Assembly: GCF_900313035.1 (NCBI RefSeq)
Contig: NZ_OMPS01000035.1
Coordinates: 1 to 64,000, forward strand
Length of the DNA stretch: 64,000 nucleotides
Origin: Ruegeria sp. EL01
GTDB lineage: Bacteria; Pseudomonadota; Alphaproteobacteria; Rhodobacterales; Rhodobacteraceae
Direction: 5' to 3'
Shown here: one piece after another, positions 1-8,688 of the stretch
How the letters are laid out: every line of letters begins with the position of its first letter
How positions within the stretch are numbered: position 1 is the first letter of the stretch
Made by a program: the position numbers and the translations under genes
The notes under the pieces: generated by a model
What the model was told of the DNA's origin: nothing
Database searches by the model: none
The model's input: the letters and a program-made list of their open reading frames with translations, nothing else

Positions 1-410
1 CAGCAGACGGGGCGTATGACACGCGCAAATGTCACGAGGCGATAGCCGCCCGAAATGCCCACGCGGTAATCCCACCTCGCAAGAACGCCAAACCATGGAA
101 GCCCACGAGCGCCGGTGCCACGGCACGCAACGAAGCGGTCAATGCTCAGCGATACCTAGGCCGCGCCCTGTGGCGACGATGGAGCGGATACCATCGCCGC
201 AGCCGTGTCGAGACAAAGATGCATTGCGTGAAGCTGCTGGGGCAAAGCCTCATGGCTCGGGACTTTGACAGGCAGGTCGCGGAAATCCAAATTCGCGTTG
301 CCGTGCTAAACCGCTACACAGCTATTGGCATACCCATCACCGAGGCCGTAGGATAAGTCCGCCCGGGGAAAGGGGAACTCCGACCTGCACCCGATTTGTA
401 CAACAGAGCC
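1..410 (+). mobile_element. Right end of an IS5-family (IS903-type) insertion sequence
   Basis: The element enters from the left edge of the window, so only its right part is visible. It carries the 3' part of a transposase and ends near position 410. The terminal sequence, read inward on the minus strand from 410, is GGCTCTGTTGTACAAATC, which resembles the IS903-group terminal repeat. Immediately to the right the DNA becomes a relaxase gene fragment, so this IS interrupts or truncates that gene. The left end and the target duplication cannot be seen. Confidence 0.75.
3..356 (+). CDS. IS5-family transposase, C-terminal part (5' end outside window)
   Basis: An open frame runs from the window edge to a TAA at 354-356, giving 118 residues. 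It starts in the middle of the DDE nuclease domain (ADGAYDTRKCH, around the second catalytic aspartate) and carries the block typical of this IS5 subgroup, RRSRVETKMHCVKLLGQ, which contains the catalytic Glu. The frame ends normally, so the visible part looks intact. The protein would cut and paste the IS. A different plus-strand frame at 29-268 is open but is only a shadow of this one. Confidence 0.85.
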   Translation, partial: ADGAYDTRKCHEAIAARNAHAVIPPRKNAKPWKPTSAGATARNEAVNAQRYLGRALWRRWSGYHRRSRVETKMHCVKLLGQSLMARDFDRQVAEIQIRVAVLNRYTAIGIPITEAVG

Positions 411-930
411 CATCACCGGCCATGTCGCGGGCCGTAACTTCAACCTCCGGAGTGCTTTCAACAACCGACATTCCGGCCTGAACTTTCCACGTGTCGGTCT
501 CGACTTCTTGCCGCAAACCACGCTCAAGGCGGGTCGTCGCTGTCAGCTCAATTCCGTATCCTTCGGCAACCTCAACCTGGATAGCGCGCTGAACGTCTAT
601 GTTCATGTCGCTGCTCATGCCCATAGCCAACCACTGCCCATGTTCGACGCCTCGGTTGTTCACAACGATGTGGACATGGGGGTTATCGGTGTCGTTGTGG
701 AACACGGTCAGATAGTCCCAGATATCGCCAAAATCACCGCTTCCAAATAGGCGATCAGCGAACTCCAATCCGGCCTCATGCGCGGCGTCCGGATAGGTGC
801 CTTCGGGAAAAGAAACGATCATGTGACGGGTGTAACCGTAGTTGGTTTTCCCGTTGAAATCCTCAGCCCAAGTCTCGATCAAATCAATGACCTGGTCCGC
901 ATCGAGCGGGGTCACGCCATTGTCTCGGAT
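411..930 (-). pseudogene. Relaxase / mobilisation nuclease fragment (VirD2-like), cut at both ends
   Basis: The minus-strand frame encodes a relaxase-type segment with RHMIVSFPEG and the metal-binding histidine motif NPHVHIVVNNRG. Relaxases nick the transfer origin and pilot single-stranded DNA during conjugation. Only about 170 residues remain. The upstream side is replaced at 931 by an IS6-type element and the downstream side at 410 by the IS5 element. The open frame continues a little into both IS ends (337-972) but those residues are IS sequence. The HxH pair survives, but the N-terminal catalytic tyrosine region and the C-terminal part are missing, so it is almost certainly dead. It shows that the locus once was, or was joined to, mobilisable DNA. 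Confidence 0.7.
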
Positions 931-1739
931 GGTATTGCCAAGTTGTTGCCTGGGTTTGATAAAGATATGTCAGCCCTATGAACATTCCGATTGATATGTC
1001 GCGCCTGAAGGGCTTCCGTTTTCCTCGTGAGGTTATTGCGTACGCTGTTTGGGCGTACCATCGGTTAGCTCTGAGCACGGCTGATGTTGAAGATCTGTTG
1101 GCCGCGCGGGGCGTGATTGTCAGCCGAGAAGCGATCCGGCTGTGGGTCAATCGCTTTGGTCAACACTTTGCAAATTGCATCCGCCGGGATCGACCACGGC
1201 CGAACGACAAGTGGCACATGGATGAAGTCGTGATCACGATCCGTGGCAAGAAGCATTGGCTGTGGCGCGCGATCGACGCGGATGGAGACGTCCTCGATAT
1301 TCTCGTGCAAACACGCCGCAATGCCAAAGCAGCAAAGCGCTTTTTCCAAAGATTGGTTTCACAGTTTGGCGAGCCGAGGATGGTCATAACTGACAAATTG
1401 CGCAGCTATATCAAGCCGGTCAAAACACTGGCCCCGAACGCTGACCATCGCGCGCACAAGGGCTTGAACAACGCGATCGAAGTGTCGCACCGGCCAACGC
1501 GTAAACGAGAGAAGATCTTCGGCAAATTCAAATCCCACCGGCAGGTTCAGAGGTTTTTGGCCGCACATGACCAGATCAACTTGCTCTTCCGTCCTCGCCG
1601 CTATCAACTGAATGCAACTTCATACCGCCACGCCCGCTCTGATGCGTTCAGCCTCTGGACTGAATACACTGCCGAAATGACGGCATGATCTAACATTCAC
1701 CGATCCTTCACAAGCTGACGCCAACAACTTGGCAATACC
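931..1739 (+). mobile_element. IS6-family insertion sequence, complete copy (copy A)
   Basis: The element is about 809 bp, the usual IS6-family size. It is bounded by 18-bp perfect inverted repeats, GGTATTGCCAAGTTGTTG at 931-948 and its reverse complement at 1722-1739, and encodes one full transposase. The 8-bp flanks (923-930 and 1740-1747) do not match, so no target duplication remains. Its right end abuts a truncated second copy in the opposite orientation. IS6-family elements move by replicative cointegration and cause adjacent deletions and inversions, which fits this structure. Confidence 0.88.
978..1688 (+). CDS. IS6-family transposase
   Basis: The protein has 236 residues, full length for the family. 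The N-terminal helix-turn-helix region (FPREVIAYAVWAYHRLAL, VSREAIRLWVNRFG) recognises the IS ends. The DDE catalytic core is visible: Asp in KWHMDEVV, Asp in MVITDKLRSY, and Glu in NNAIEVSHRPTRKREK. It lies centrally within the 18-bp terminal repeats. The ATG at 978 is used because the family start MxxxxxxRLKGFRFP follows directly. Nothing in the frame suggests inactivation, so this copy could still transpose. Confidence 0.93.
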   Translation: MNIPIDMSRLKGFRFPREVIAYAVWAYHRLALSTADVEDLLAARGVIVSREAIRLWVNRFGQHFANCIRRDRPRPNDKWHMDEVVITIRGKKHWLWRAIDADGDVLDILVQTRRNAKAAKRFFQRLVSQFGEPRMVITDKLRSYIKPVKTLAPNADHRAHKGLNNAIEVSHRPTRKREKIFGKFKSHRQVQRFLAAHDQINLLFRPRRYQLNATSYRHARSDAFSLWTEYTAEMTA

Positions 1740-2312
1740 CTGAGCCTGTATGTGAGACTTGAACTTGCCGAATAGCTTCTCTCTTTTGCGAGTCGGTCGG
1801 TGCGAGACTTCGATCGCGTTGTTGAGACCTTTGTGGGCACGATGGTCAGCGTCCGGCGCCAGAATTTTGATCGGTTTGACATAACTGCGCAATTTGTCAG
1901 TTATGACCATCCTCGGTTCGCCAAATTTGGCAACCAGCCCTTTGAAGAAGCGCTTTGCAGCTTTGGCGTTTCGGCGAGTCTGCACGAGAATGTCGAGCGT
2001 GTCGCCATTTGCGGCGATCGCGCGCCTCAACCAGTGCTTCTTGCCACCGATCATGATCACGACTTCGTCCATGTGCCACTTGTCATTCGGCCGTGGACGA
2101 TCGCGCCTGATGCAATCTGCAAAGTGTCGACCAAAGCGATTGACCCACTGCCGAACTGCTTCCCGGCTGACGATCACGCCCCTCGCAGCTAAAAGATCCT
2201 CGACGTCAGCTGTGCTCAGCGCAAAGCGGTGGTAAGCCCAAACCGCATAAGCAATGATCTCTCGAGGAAAGCGAAAACCCTTCAGGCGCGGCATAATCGT
2301 TGGCATGTTCAT
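1740..2312 (-). pseudogene. IS6-family transposase, truncated C-terminus (copy B)
   Basis: The protein starts at 2312 and is close to the copy A transposase throughout the N-terminal HTH and most of the DDE core (KWHMDEVV, MVITDKLRSY, NNAIEVSHRPTRKREK). Homology stops after FKSHIQAQ, where the reading frame crosses into copy A; the next residues GIAKLL are the translated terminal repeat. The open frame runs on to 1620 as nonsense. All three DDE residues are present, but about 45 C-terminal residues are lost, so activity is doubtful. Confidence 0.85.
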
Positions 2313-2359
2313 AAGCGCGACTTAGCTGGATCACTCAGCACGAACAACTTGGCAATACC
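1740..2359 (-). mobile_element. IS6-family insertion sequence, truncated copy (copy B), inverted relative to copy A
   Basis: This is the same IS type as copy A but on the minus strand. Its transposase-proximal terminal repeat is at 2343-2359. The other end is missing: copy B stops exactly where the right end of copy A begins (1739/1740). About 190 bp of its distal part is gone. The outer end truncates an EamA transporter gene. This reads as copy A inserted into, or recombined against, copy B. Confidence 0.82.
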
Positions 2360-2804
2360 CGAAGCCGCTATGGGTAGCAAAGCTGATACCGGCCAGCCCG
2401 ATCAGGATTCCGATCAGCCGGTAAGCGGGCAACATTCGCTTTTCGACCAAAGCCGTGATGGCGAAGGTAAAGAGAGGCGAAAGCGTGACCAGCGCGGAAT
2501 AGAAGCCGGTCGATACTTGGCCCAACACTGTATAGGCAATCAGGGCAGGGCCGCTGATGCCGAGGATGCCCGCCCCCAGATAGTAGTATAGAAACCTGCG
2601 ATGCAGCGGCGGGCGCTTGCCGGTGGTGGAGGCTATAGTGATCGAAACAAGGCTTGCGACCAGGAGTTGCCAGAAAAGCGCCACCTGCGGAGTGATGCCC
2701 GCGATTGCCACAAATTTAGACAAGGTAAAACTGACCCCAACCAGCGCACCGATCGCGATGATCAGGGCTGTCGGAGGAAGGTTTTTGACAAAGCGGGGCA
2801 TCAC
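2331..2804 (-). pseudogene. EamA/DMT-family transporter, C-terminally truncated by IS6 copy B
   Basis: The start codon at 2804 overlaps the stop of the upstream reductase gene in an ATGA, so the two formed an operon. About 148 genuine residues remain with four to five hydrophobic segments, including ALIIAIGALVGVSFTLSKF and FTFAITALVEKRMLPAYR, typical of the first EamA repeat. DMT transporters of this family have about 290 residues and ten helices in two repeats. At 2359 the gene is replaced by the IS end, and the last residues (GYCQVVRAE) are translated IS sequence. The family exports or imports amino acids and other metabolites; the substrate is unknown. It is very probably inactive. Confidence 0.8.
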
Positions 2805-3750
2805 GCGGCCCCCTGTGTCAGGAGTGCATCAAATTTACACGGCTCTGGCCCGATCGGGATGATGCCACTCGGGTTGATGTGGCGGTGGCTGAGAAAATAG
2901 TGCGCACGGATATGCTGCAAATCGATGGTTTCAGCGACGCCTGGTACTTGTGCGAAATCCGCCAGGTAGCGCGAAAGGGCTGGGTAATCCGTGATCCGCT
3001 TCCGGTCGATCTTGAAATGCGTCACATAGACGGGATCGAACCGCAGGAGCGTTGGAAAGAGCTTCAGGTCAGCCTCGGTTGGCACCGCTCCAGCCAGGTA
3101 CCGCCGCGCCGTCAGCACTGCTTCGACGGTATCCAGCCATGCATAAAGCTGGTGGATCGCCTCGTCATAAGCCTCCTGCGTGGTGGCAAACCCGACACGA
3201 TAGACGCCGTTACGAATGGGAGACTGGATTAATTTCGCCAACCGGTCGATCTCAACGGTTTTCTCGGCTGGATAAAGGTCCGGATCGGTCGCGTCCACGA
3301 AGACGGTGTTGAGCATCCGTATGATATCTGCAGATTCAGCGCTGACAATCTGACCGCTGTGCTTGTCCAACAGTACCGGGACAGTAATTGCGCCGGTATA
3401 GGCTGGAGCGGCGCGTTGATAAACCTGATAGAGGTAACTGTCACGCGGCACTCCGGCTGTATCGTCAAAGTTTGATTGGTCGATGACCCAGCCTCCTCGG
3501 ACATCACCGGGTCCATCCAGGTGATGCTGATTACCTCGCGCAGCCCTTTGAGCGCCAACACCAGGTCGACGCCATGACACCATGGGCAAGCCTTGGACAT
3601 ATAGAGGTGGTAACGGCCAGACGCCGCCGGAAAATCTGCCTGTTCGTCCGAGCTGATCCAACTACGAAAGGAACTGGGCAAACGGTGAAAGCGCCCGCCG
3701 GATTGCACTGGCTTGTCGCGCAGAATTCCGTTGATGAGCATTTTAGACAT
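2801..3750 (-). pseudogene. Glutathionyl-hydroquinone reductase (xi-class GST, YqjG/ECM4 type), frameshifted
   Basis: Enzymes of this family reduce glutathionyl-hydroquinones with glutathione. The N-terminal part (start 3750, with GGAGG five bases upstream) carries YHLYMSKACPWCHG with the active-site CPW motif. The C-terminal GST domain continues in another frame (PVLLDKHSGQIVSAES, RDYPALSRYL-like blocks, then HYFLSHRHINPSGIIPIGP). The switch falls near 3490-3500, between VMSE and GGWVIDQ, and is explained by loss of one base after a GA. Total length without the lesion would be about 315 residues, normal for the family. It lies in an operon with the EamA gene and is divergent from a LysR gene that is also broken. 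A sequencing error is possible but three adjacent broken genes argue for real decay. Confidence 0.82.
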
Positions 3751-3862
3751 GGCCGCCTCCATCCAATATGTGTTGAAGACGATCTAACGTGTTTCCTAAG
3801 GCGCGATAATTAGCTATTTGCTATACTCAAGGGTGAGGAAAAGTTGACTATATGACAGTAGC

Positions 3863-4751
3863 ATGATCGAAATCGGCGCTATCCCCGTATTTGTCGCCGT
3901 GGCTGAAAGCGGTGGTTTTGCCGCAGCTGCGCGACGATTGGGGATCACCAAATCAGCCGTCAGCAAACGGATTGGCGCGCTTGAAGCGCAGCATTTCGTT
4001 GACCGAGGCTGGGGAAATCTACCTGACGCATGCTGTTTTGGCGCTGGGATCGGCGCAGGAGGCGGAAGACGCGGTTGCGGCAGTTCAGGGGCAACCGGTC
4101 GGGCATTTGAAGATAAGCGCACCCATGTCTTTCGGGCGGCTGCATATTGCGCCGATGCTCACCGAGTTTCTGGCCGCCTATTCTGATATCACGATGGACT
4201 TGACTATGGATGACCGGGTCGTCGATCTGGTCGATGCGGGGCTGGATTTGGCCATCCGGGCCGGCACCCTGCCGGACTCTGCGCTAATCGCGCGTCGGCT
4301 GGCGCCGATCCACAGTGTCCTTGTCGCTGCGCCGGATTATCTGTTGCGGCAGGGTGATCCACAGCAACCAGAAGATCTATTGGCGCATAACTGCCTTCAT
4401 TACGCCTATTCACGAGATCCGATGGAATGGGTGCTGCATGGACCAAATGGTGAGTTGCGGATACGCACCAAAGGCACTTTGCGCATTAATAACAGCGAGA
4501 CGCTTTGCACCGCCCTGCTTGATGGGCTTGGGATCGGGCGGTTACCGACCTTCGTGGCGGGTGCTCATTTGGCCGCTGGCCGTCTGATCCGGGTCTTGCC
4601 TGAATACGTATTGCCGGAACAGGCGCTATTTGCGGTATTCCCCGAGCGTCGGCATCTGCCTATGAAAGTGCGTGCCTTTGTGGATTTCCTCGCCGAATGG
4701 ATCGGGAAGGACAGACCATTCTGGGATACCGAAGCGGGGCTTGATGCCTAA
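3863..4751 (+). pseudogene. LysR-family transcriptional regulator, internal deletion with frameshift
   Basis: The N-terminal winged HTH is in one frame (IPVFVAVAESGGFAAAARRLG then ITKSAVSKRIGALEA). The rest is in another frame, from RSISLTEAGEIYLTHA to the C-terminus, including the effector-binding domain. Between LEA and RSISLTEAG the family normally has about ten residues of the type LGVRLFHRTT; here they are missing and the frame changes, near 3990. A single small deletion explains both. The gene is divergent from the glutathionyl-hydroquinone reductase, the classic arrangement for its regulator. Without a continuous frame it is not expected to work. Confidence 0.8.
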
Positions 4752-5118
4752 AGTTGCCGTCATTGATGATCGCGATCGTTACGCCTGGTGCAAAAAGCGA
4801 CTTAGCACGCGCGGTAATTGACTTCTATTGCGGTCCAGGAGGCAGCGGCCAGTGAGCCGGATCAAAGAGTGATAGGGCGCGTGTTATTGGCCAACACTGA
4901 TGAGGCCAGAGGTCGCACGGGAAGGGGAGATTGGCGTCATTTAGAGCAAAATACCGAATGCTGCGGGACCCGCAAATGACGGTTTCCGTTTGAAGGTTGT
5001 CTGCCGACCCGATCCTTGCTCATACGATATTGGCCGCCCAACAAGCACAGGAAACGGATCGCTCAGCACGGATGTTTTTTCTTAACTGACTGGCATGCAG
5101 AAATTGAAAGGCATGACC
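4752..5118. other. Intergenic gap, no gene recognised
   Basis: About 370 bp with no credible coding frame. It contains short degenerate stretches of the kind often seen between roseobacter genes (for example GCTGCGGGACCCGCAAATGACGG near 4960, and CGGATCGCTCAGCACGG near 5055). It must include the promoter of the SDR gene but I cannot place it. Confidence 0.4.
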
Positions 5119-5874
5119 ATGGAGTTGAAAGACAAAACAATCATCATCAGCGGGGCGAGCAGCGGGATCGGCGCGGCCGCAGCACTTTTGTTTGCATCGG
5201 AAGGGGCGAATGTCGTGTTGGGTGCGCGCAGAGAGGCGCGGCTGAACGAAATTGTTGGGCAGATAGAGCAAAGCAATGGGCGCGCCGTTTATCTGGCGGG
5301 TGATGTTCGCGATGAGGCTTTTGCCAAGGGCCTGGTTGACTTGGCAGAACAACGGTTTGGTAGCCTCGACGGCGCATTCAACAATGCAGGAATTGTGGGT
5401 GATATGGCCTCAATTCCAGAAATGGAAGCAAACAACTGGCAGTCCGTCCTCGCGACAAACCTCACCAGCGCATTTTTCGCGGCCAAAGCCCAGATTCCCG
5501 CTTTGCAAAGACGTGGCGGTGGATCGATCGTCTTTACAGGAACGTTTGTTGGCTTCAGCAACGGCGGCATGCCGGGCATGGCAGCCTATGCAGCGTCGAA
5601 AGCAGGACTGATAGGATTTACACAGTCGCTGGCTTCGGATCATGCGGTGCAAGGCATTCGCGCCAATACAATACTGCCGGGCGGTACAAAGACAGACATG
5701 GCCGGTGACGATCCGGCGGCGCACGACTTAATCGCTGGCTTGCACCCCCTTAAACGCATGGCTGAACCGAACGAGATTGCTCAATCTGCCGTGTTTTTGT
5801 TGTCGGACCGGGCAAGCTTCGTGACAGGCTCTCCGCTAGCTGTTGATGGTGGCATGGCGACACGCCTGCTTTGA
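5119..5874 (+). CDS. SDR-family NAD(P)-dependent oxidoreductase
   Basis: The protein has 251 residues, normal for a classical short-chain dehydrogenase. The cofactor-binding motif is IIISGASSGIG near residues 8-18, followed by DVRD, FNNAGI (the NNAG motif), and the catalytic YAASK with an upstream serine in the strand before it. The end SFVTGSPLAVDGG is typical of the family. I chose ATG 5119 because GAAAGG sits seven bases upstream; in-frame ATGs at 5095 and 5113 are worse placed. The substrate is unknown. It lies tail to tail with the MerR gene and appears to be a single-gene unit. Confidence 0.85.
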   Translation: MELKDKTIIISGASSGIGAAAALLFASEGANVVLGARREARLNEIVGQIEQSNGRAVYLAGDVRDEAFAKGLVDLAEQRFGSLDGAFNNAGIVGDMASIPEMEANNWQSVLATNLTSAFFAAKAQIPALQRRGGGSIVFTGTFVGFSNGGMPGMAAYAASKAGLIGFTQSLASDHAVQGIRANTILPGGTKTDMAGDDPAAHDLIAGLHPLKRMAEPNEIAQSAVFLLSDRASFVTGSPLAVDGGMATRLL

Positions 5875-6040
5875 AGAACTGCTGTTGGTCGCTTCATGGC
5901 CAACGGCGGCTTCGTCCATGTTTCGGGCGGGGCGGAAAAATGTCTGGCCAACACATGATAAACCCGCGCCCACTTGTTCAATTCGTCAGATTGCAGCAAG
6001 AAATCGGCCTGGTGGCCGCGGTCAGTCCGCGCAAGCGCTT

Positions 6041-6451
6041 TCATCCCTTTTGAATGGCGATGGAACGAGACGCAAACTCCATGAAGCGCCTGAACTTCGG
6101 GCAATCCATATGGGTCTCTGCCGGACAATCCGCCACGTGACGCAACGCATCGCGTAGTCGGGTGAGGCCTCGGATCTGTTCGTCGAGAGCATCTGCGCGC
6201 AGGTGCAATTCGGGGCGCGGCAATTGTGGAGTGCCGTCATTGGCGAACATTCCCTTGATCTCAGCAAGTGAGAATCCTGCCATTTTTCCTAAAGAGATCA
6301 AAGCAAGCTGCGTCGCGACGCGTATCTCAAACTCTCGTCGCAGCCCATACCTCGCAGCGGACTGGATCAGTCCGATTTCCTCATAATAGCGCAGTGTTGA
6401 GGGTGGGACGCCGCTCCTTTTGGACAAGACGCCAATATCAAGAAGTTTCAT
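6041..6451 (-). CDS. MerR-family transcriptional regulator
   Basis: The protein has 136 residues with the N-terminal MerR winged helix (LDIGVLSKRSGVPPSTLRYY then EEIGLIQ) and a coiled-coil dimerisation helix near residues 80-110. The C-terminus has DCPAETHMDCPKF, two cysteines seven residues apart. This is not the CX2CXCX5C cluster of SoxR, although the operator just upstream is SoxR-box-like. It is divergent from the MFS-aminotransferase chimera and probably controls the MFS gene and itself by untwisting an overlong promoter spacer, as MerR proteins do. The inducer is unknown; two cysteines could bind a metal or sense redox state, but that is inference. Confidence 0.85.
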   Translation of the reverse strand: MKLLDIGVLSKRSGVPPSTLRYYEEIGLIQSAARYGLRREFEIRVATQLALISLGKMAGFSLAEIKGMFANDGTPQLPRPELHLRADALDEQIRGLTRLRDALRHVADCPAETHMDCPKFRRFMEFASRSIAIQKG

Positions 6452-6456
6452 GGTTG

Positions 6457-6476
6457 ACCTCAAGTCGACTTGAAGT
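6457..6476 (+). promoter_or_regulatory. MerR/SoxR-type operator in the MerR-MFS divergent promoter
   Basis: ACCTCAAGTCGACTTGAAGT is a near-perfect inverted repeat (one mismatch) almost identical to the SoxR box ACCTCAAGTTAACTTGAGGT. It overlaps a TTGACC at 6454-6459 that could serve as the -35 element toward the MFS gene, with a GATAAC about 22 bases further on. An overlong spacer containing the operator is typical of MerR-activated promoters. It starts six bases from the MerR start codon, so autoregulation is likely. Confidence 0.7.
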
Positions 6477-6520
6477 GGCAGGATAACTCCTCACTGGCAC
6501 ATGAAACAAGAGAGTTCACG

Positions 6521-8641
6521 ATGACTGATACGGTGCGGGCGCAATCTTCCCTTCCCATCCTGATCACCCTCGCTGCAGCGACACTGACCGCCTCATTGGG
6601 TATCAGTATCGCGGCGGTCCTGCTTCCGACGCTCACGCGTAGCTTCGCTGCGACAGTTTCCGAGGTACAATGGGTCGTACTGGCTTACCTGACATCCGTG
6701 ACCATCACGATCGTCTCCGTCGGACGGCTTGGCGATCTATTCGGTCACCGTCGCTTGCTGATTGCTGGTCTCATCGTCTTTATTGCAGCGTCGGTTTTAA
6801 GCGCGATGACCCCGAGTCTCAGCTTGTTAATCACCGGACGCGCGTTGCAGGGGCTTGGCGGAGCGATCCTGATCGCGCTTCCGATGTCTATCGCACGTGA
6901 TTTTGTCCCGACTAAGCGGCTGGGCACGGCAATGGGATTGCTTGGCACGACTTCTGCTGCGGGGACTGCCCTGGGCCCCTCACTGGGCGGTGTGTTACTG
7001 GCGATGGGCAACTGGCGTATGGCATTCTGGTTTCTTGCCGGCTTTGCTGGTGTCACGCTTATACTGTCTGTCACCGCAATCACGCGCGATTCCGAACGTC
7101 CGACAATATCCTTCCGAGAATTGGATTTTCCGGGAACCATAGTGTTGGTTATTGCACTCGCAACCTACGCTCTGGCAACCAGCGGCGGAGCCTCGCATAT
7201 CCCCGTGCCACCGGCCGCATTGTTTTCTGCTGCTCTGTTCGCAATTTTCTTGTTTGGGCTTGTCGAAACCCGTGTGGCTTCACCGCTGGTGCCGATGAAA
7301 TTGCTCCGCGACCAGAGGACAAGTATCGGGCTACTTTTGAACCTTTTGGTCAGCGCAATCATGATGTCCACTTTGGTTGTGGGTCCGTTCTTCCTAGCAT
7401 ATTCTCTGGAATTGAACGAAGCAATCATCGGTTTGGCTATGGCCGTTGGACCGCTGGTCGCTGCGCTCTTCGGCGTTCCGGCCGGATGGGTGACGGACCG
7501 GCTTGGTGCTGATCGCGCGATGACCATCGGCCTTGTGCAGACTACGGTTGGTCTGCTGTGTCTGGCGTACCTGCCGGGATACTTCGATGTCGGCGGCTAT
7601 TTGGCCGCACTCATCATGTTGACGCCCGGCTTCCAGCTTTTTCTCGCCGCTAACAACACAGCGGTTCTGATCCACGGCGCCTATGAACAGCGTGGCCGGC
7701 TCTCTGGCCTTCTCGGGCTCTCGCGAAATCTGGGTTTGATGACGGGCTCGCTGACAGGGCTGGAACTGTTCCACAAGAAATTTGATCTGCCGGTCGAACA
7801 GGTGATCCATACCGAGGCACCGTACTACTACCGCCGAGACAATCTGAACCAGTCCGAAGAGCAGTTTGTCGCCCATTGCGCAACCGAACTGGAGGCGTTG
7901 ATCGAACGTGAAGGCGCCGACACCATTGCCGCCTTCATCGGCGAACCGGTTCTGGGCACCGGCGGCATCGTGCCTCCGCCCGCCGGCTATTGGGAAGCCA
8001 TTCAGGCAGTACTGAAGAAACACGATATCCTGCTGGTGGCCGATGAGGTCGTCACCGGTTTCGGTCGGCTCGGCACCATGTTTGGCAGTGAGCACTACGG
8101 GATCGAACCCGACATCATCACCATCGCCAAGGGACTGACCTCGGCCTATGCGCCGCTGTCCGGCTCGATAGTGTCAGACAAAGTCTGGAAGGTGCTGGAG
8201 CAAGGCACCGACGAAAACGGCCCGATCGGCCATGGCTGGACGTATTCGGCGCATCCCATCGGGGCCGCGGCAGGCGTCGCCAACCTGAAACTGATCGACG
8301 AACTGAATCTGGTCTCAAATGCGGGTGAAGTGGGCGCCTATCTGAACCAGGCCATGGCCGAGGCGCTGGCTGACCATGCCCATGTCGGCGATGTTCGTGG
8401 CGAAGGCATGCTTTGCGCGGTCGAGCTCGTAAAGGACAAGGACAGCCGCACTTTCTTTGACGCGGCCGGCAAGATCGGTCCGCAGGTCTCGGCCAAGCTG
8501 CTGGAGCAGAGCAAGATCATCGCACGCGCCATGCCGCAAGGAGACATCCTGGGCTTTGCCCCGCCTTTCTGCCTGACCCGTGAAGAGGCTGATCAGGTGG
8601 TGGCCGGGACCGTTCAGGCCGTCAAAGCCGTTCTCGGCTAA
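6521..8641 (+). CDS. In-frame chimera: DHA2-type MFS transporter N-part fused to class III aminotransferase C-part
   Basis: One uninterrupted frame of 706 residues joins two unrelated genes. Residues 1 to about 407 are a drug:H+ antiporter-like MFS protein (motif GRLGDLFGHRR; many hydrophobic helices), cut before its last one or two helices. From about residue 410 the sequence is a class III aminotransferase, starting at GLELFHKKFDLP, with LLVADEVVTGFGR (PLP-ring Asp) and ITIAKGLTSAY (Schiff-base Lys), running to a normal C-terminus. Roughly the first 160 aminotransferase residues, including the PLP phosphate loop, are absent. The junction lies near 7739-7760, around ATGACGGGCTCGCTGACAGG, where MTG occurs in both families, suggesting deletion at short homology. 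Start ATG 6521 follows AAGAGAG. Both activities are probably lost. Confidence 0.85.
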   Translation: MTDTVRAQSSLPILITLAAATLTASLGISIAAVLLPTLTRSFAATVSEVQWVVLAYLTSVTITIVSVGRLGDLFGHRRLLIAGLIVFIAASVLSAMTPSLSLLITGRALQGLGGAILIALPMSIARDFVPTKRLGTAMGLLGTTSAAGTALGPSLGGVLLAMGNWRMAFWFLAGFAGVTLILSVTAITRDSERPTISFRELDFPGTIVLVIALATYALATSGGASHIPVPPAALFSAALFAIFLFGLVETRVASPLVPMKLLRDQRTSIGLLLNLLVSAIMMSTLVVGPFFLAYSLELNEAIIGLAMAVGPLVAALFGVPAGWVTDRLGADRAMTIGLVQTTVGLLCLAYLPGYFDVGGYLAALIMLTPGFQLFLAANNTAVLIHGAYEQRGRLSGLLGLSRNLGLMTGSLTGLELFHKKFDLPVEQVIHTEAPYYYRRDNLNQSEEQFVAHCATELEALIEREGADTIAAFIGEPVLGTGGIVPPPAGYWEAIQAVLKKHDILLVADEVVTGFGRLGTMFGSEHYGIEPDIITIAKGLTSAYAPLSGSIVSDKVWKVLEQGTDENGPIGHGWTYSAHPIGAAAGVANLKLIDELNLVSNAGEVGAYLNQAMAEALADHAHVGDVRGEGMLCAVELVKDKDSRTFFDAAGKIGPQVSAKLLEQSKIIARAMPQGDILGFAPPFCLTREEADQVVAGTVQAVKAVLG

Positions 8642-8662
8642 AGTCTCAGGAAAGAGCTACGA

Positions 8663-8685
8663 AAGGGCCGGTCATTCCGGCCCTT
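8663..8685. terminator. Bidirectional terminator hairpin
   Basis: A perfect 9-bp stem AAGGGCCGG / CCGGCCCTT with a 5-base loop lies between two convergent genes, the aminotransferase end (8641) and the MarR end (8689). A-rich and T-rich bases on the two flanks suit termination in both directions. Confidence 0.8.
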
Positions 8686-8688
8686 CTA

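Noticed and set aside
7394-8095. 233-residue minus-strand ORF under the MFS-aminotransferase gene
   Set aside because: It is antisense to well-recognised MFS and aminotransferase motifs, has low-complexity composition and no family resemblance.
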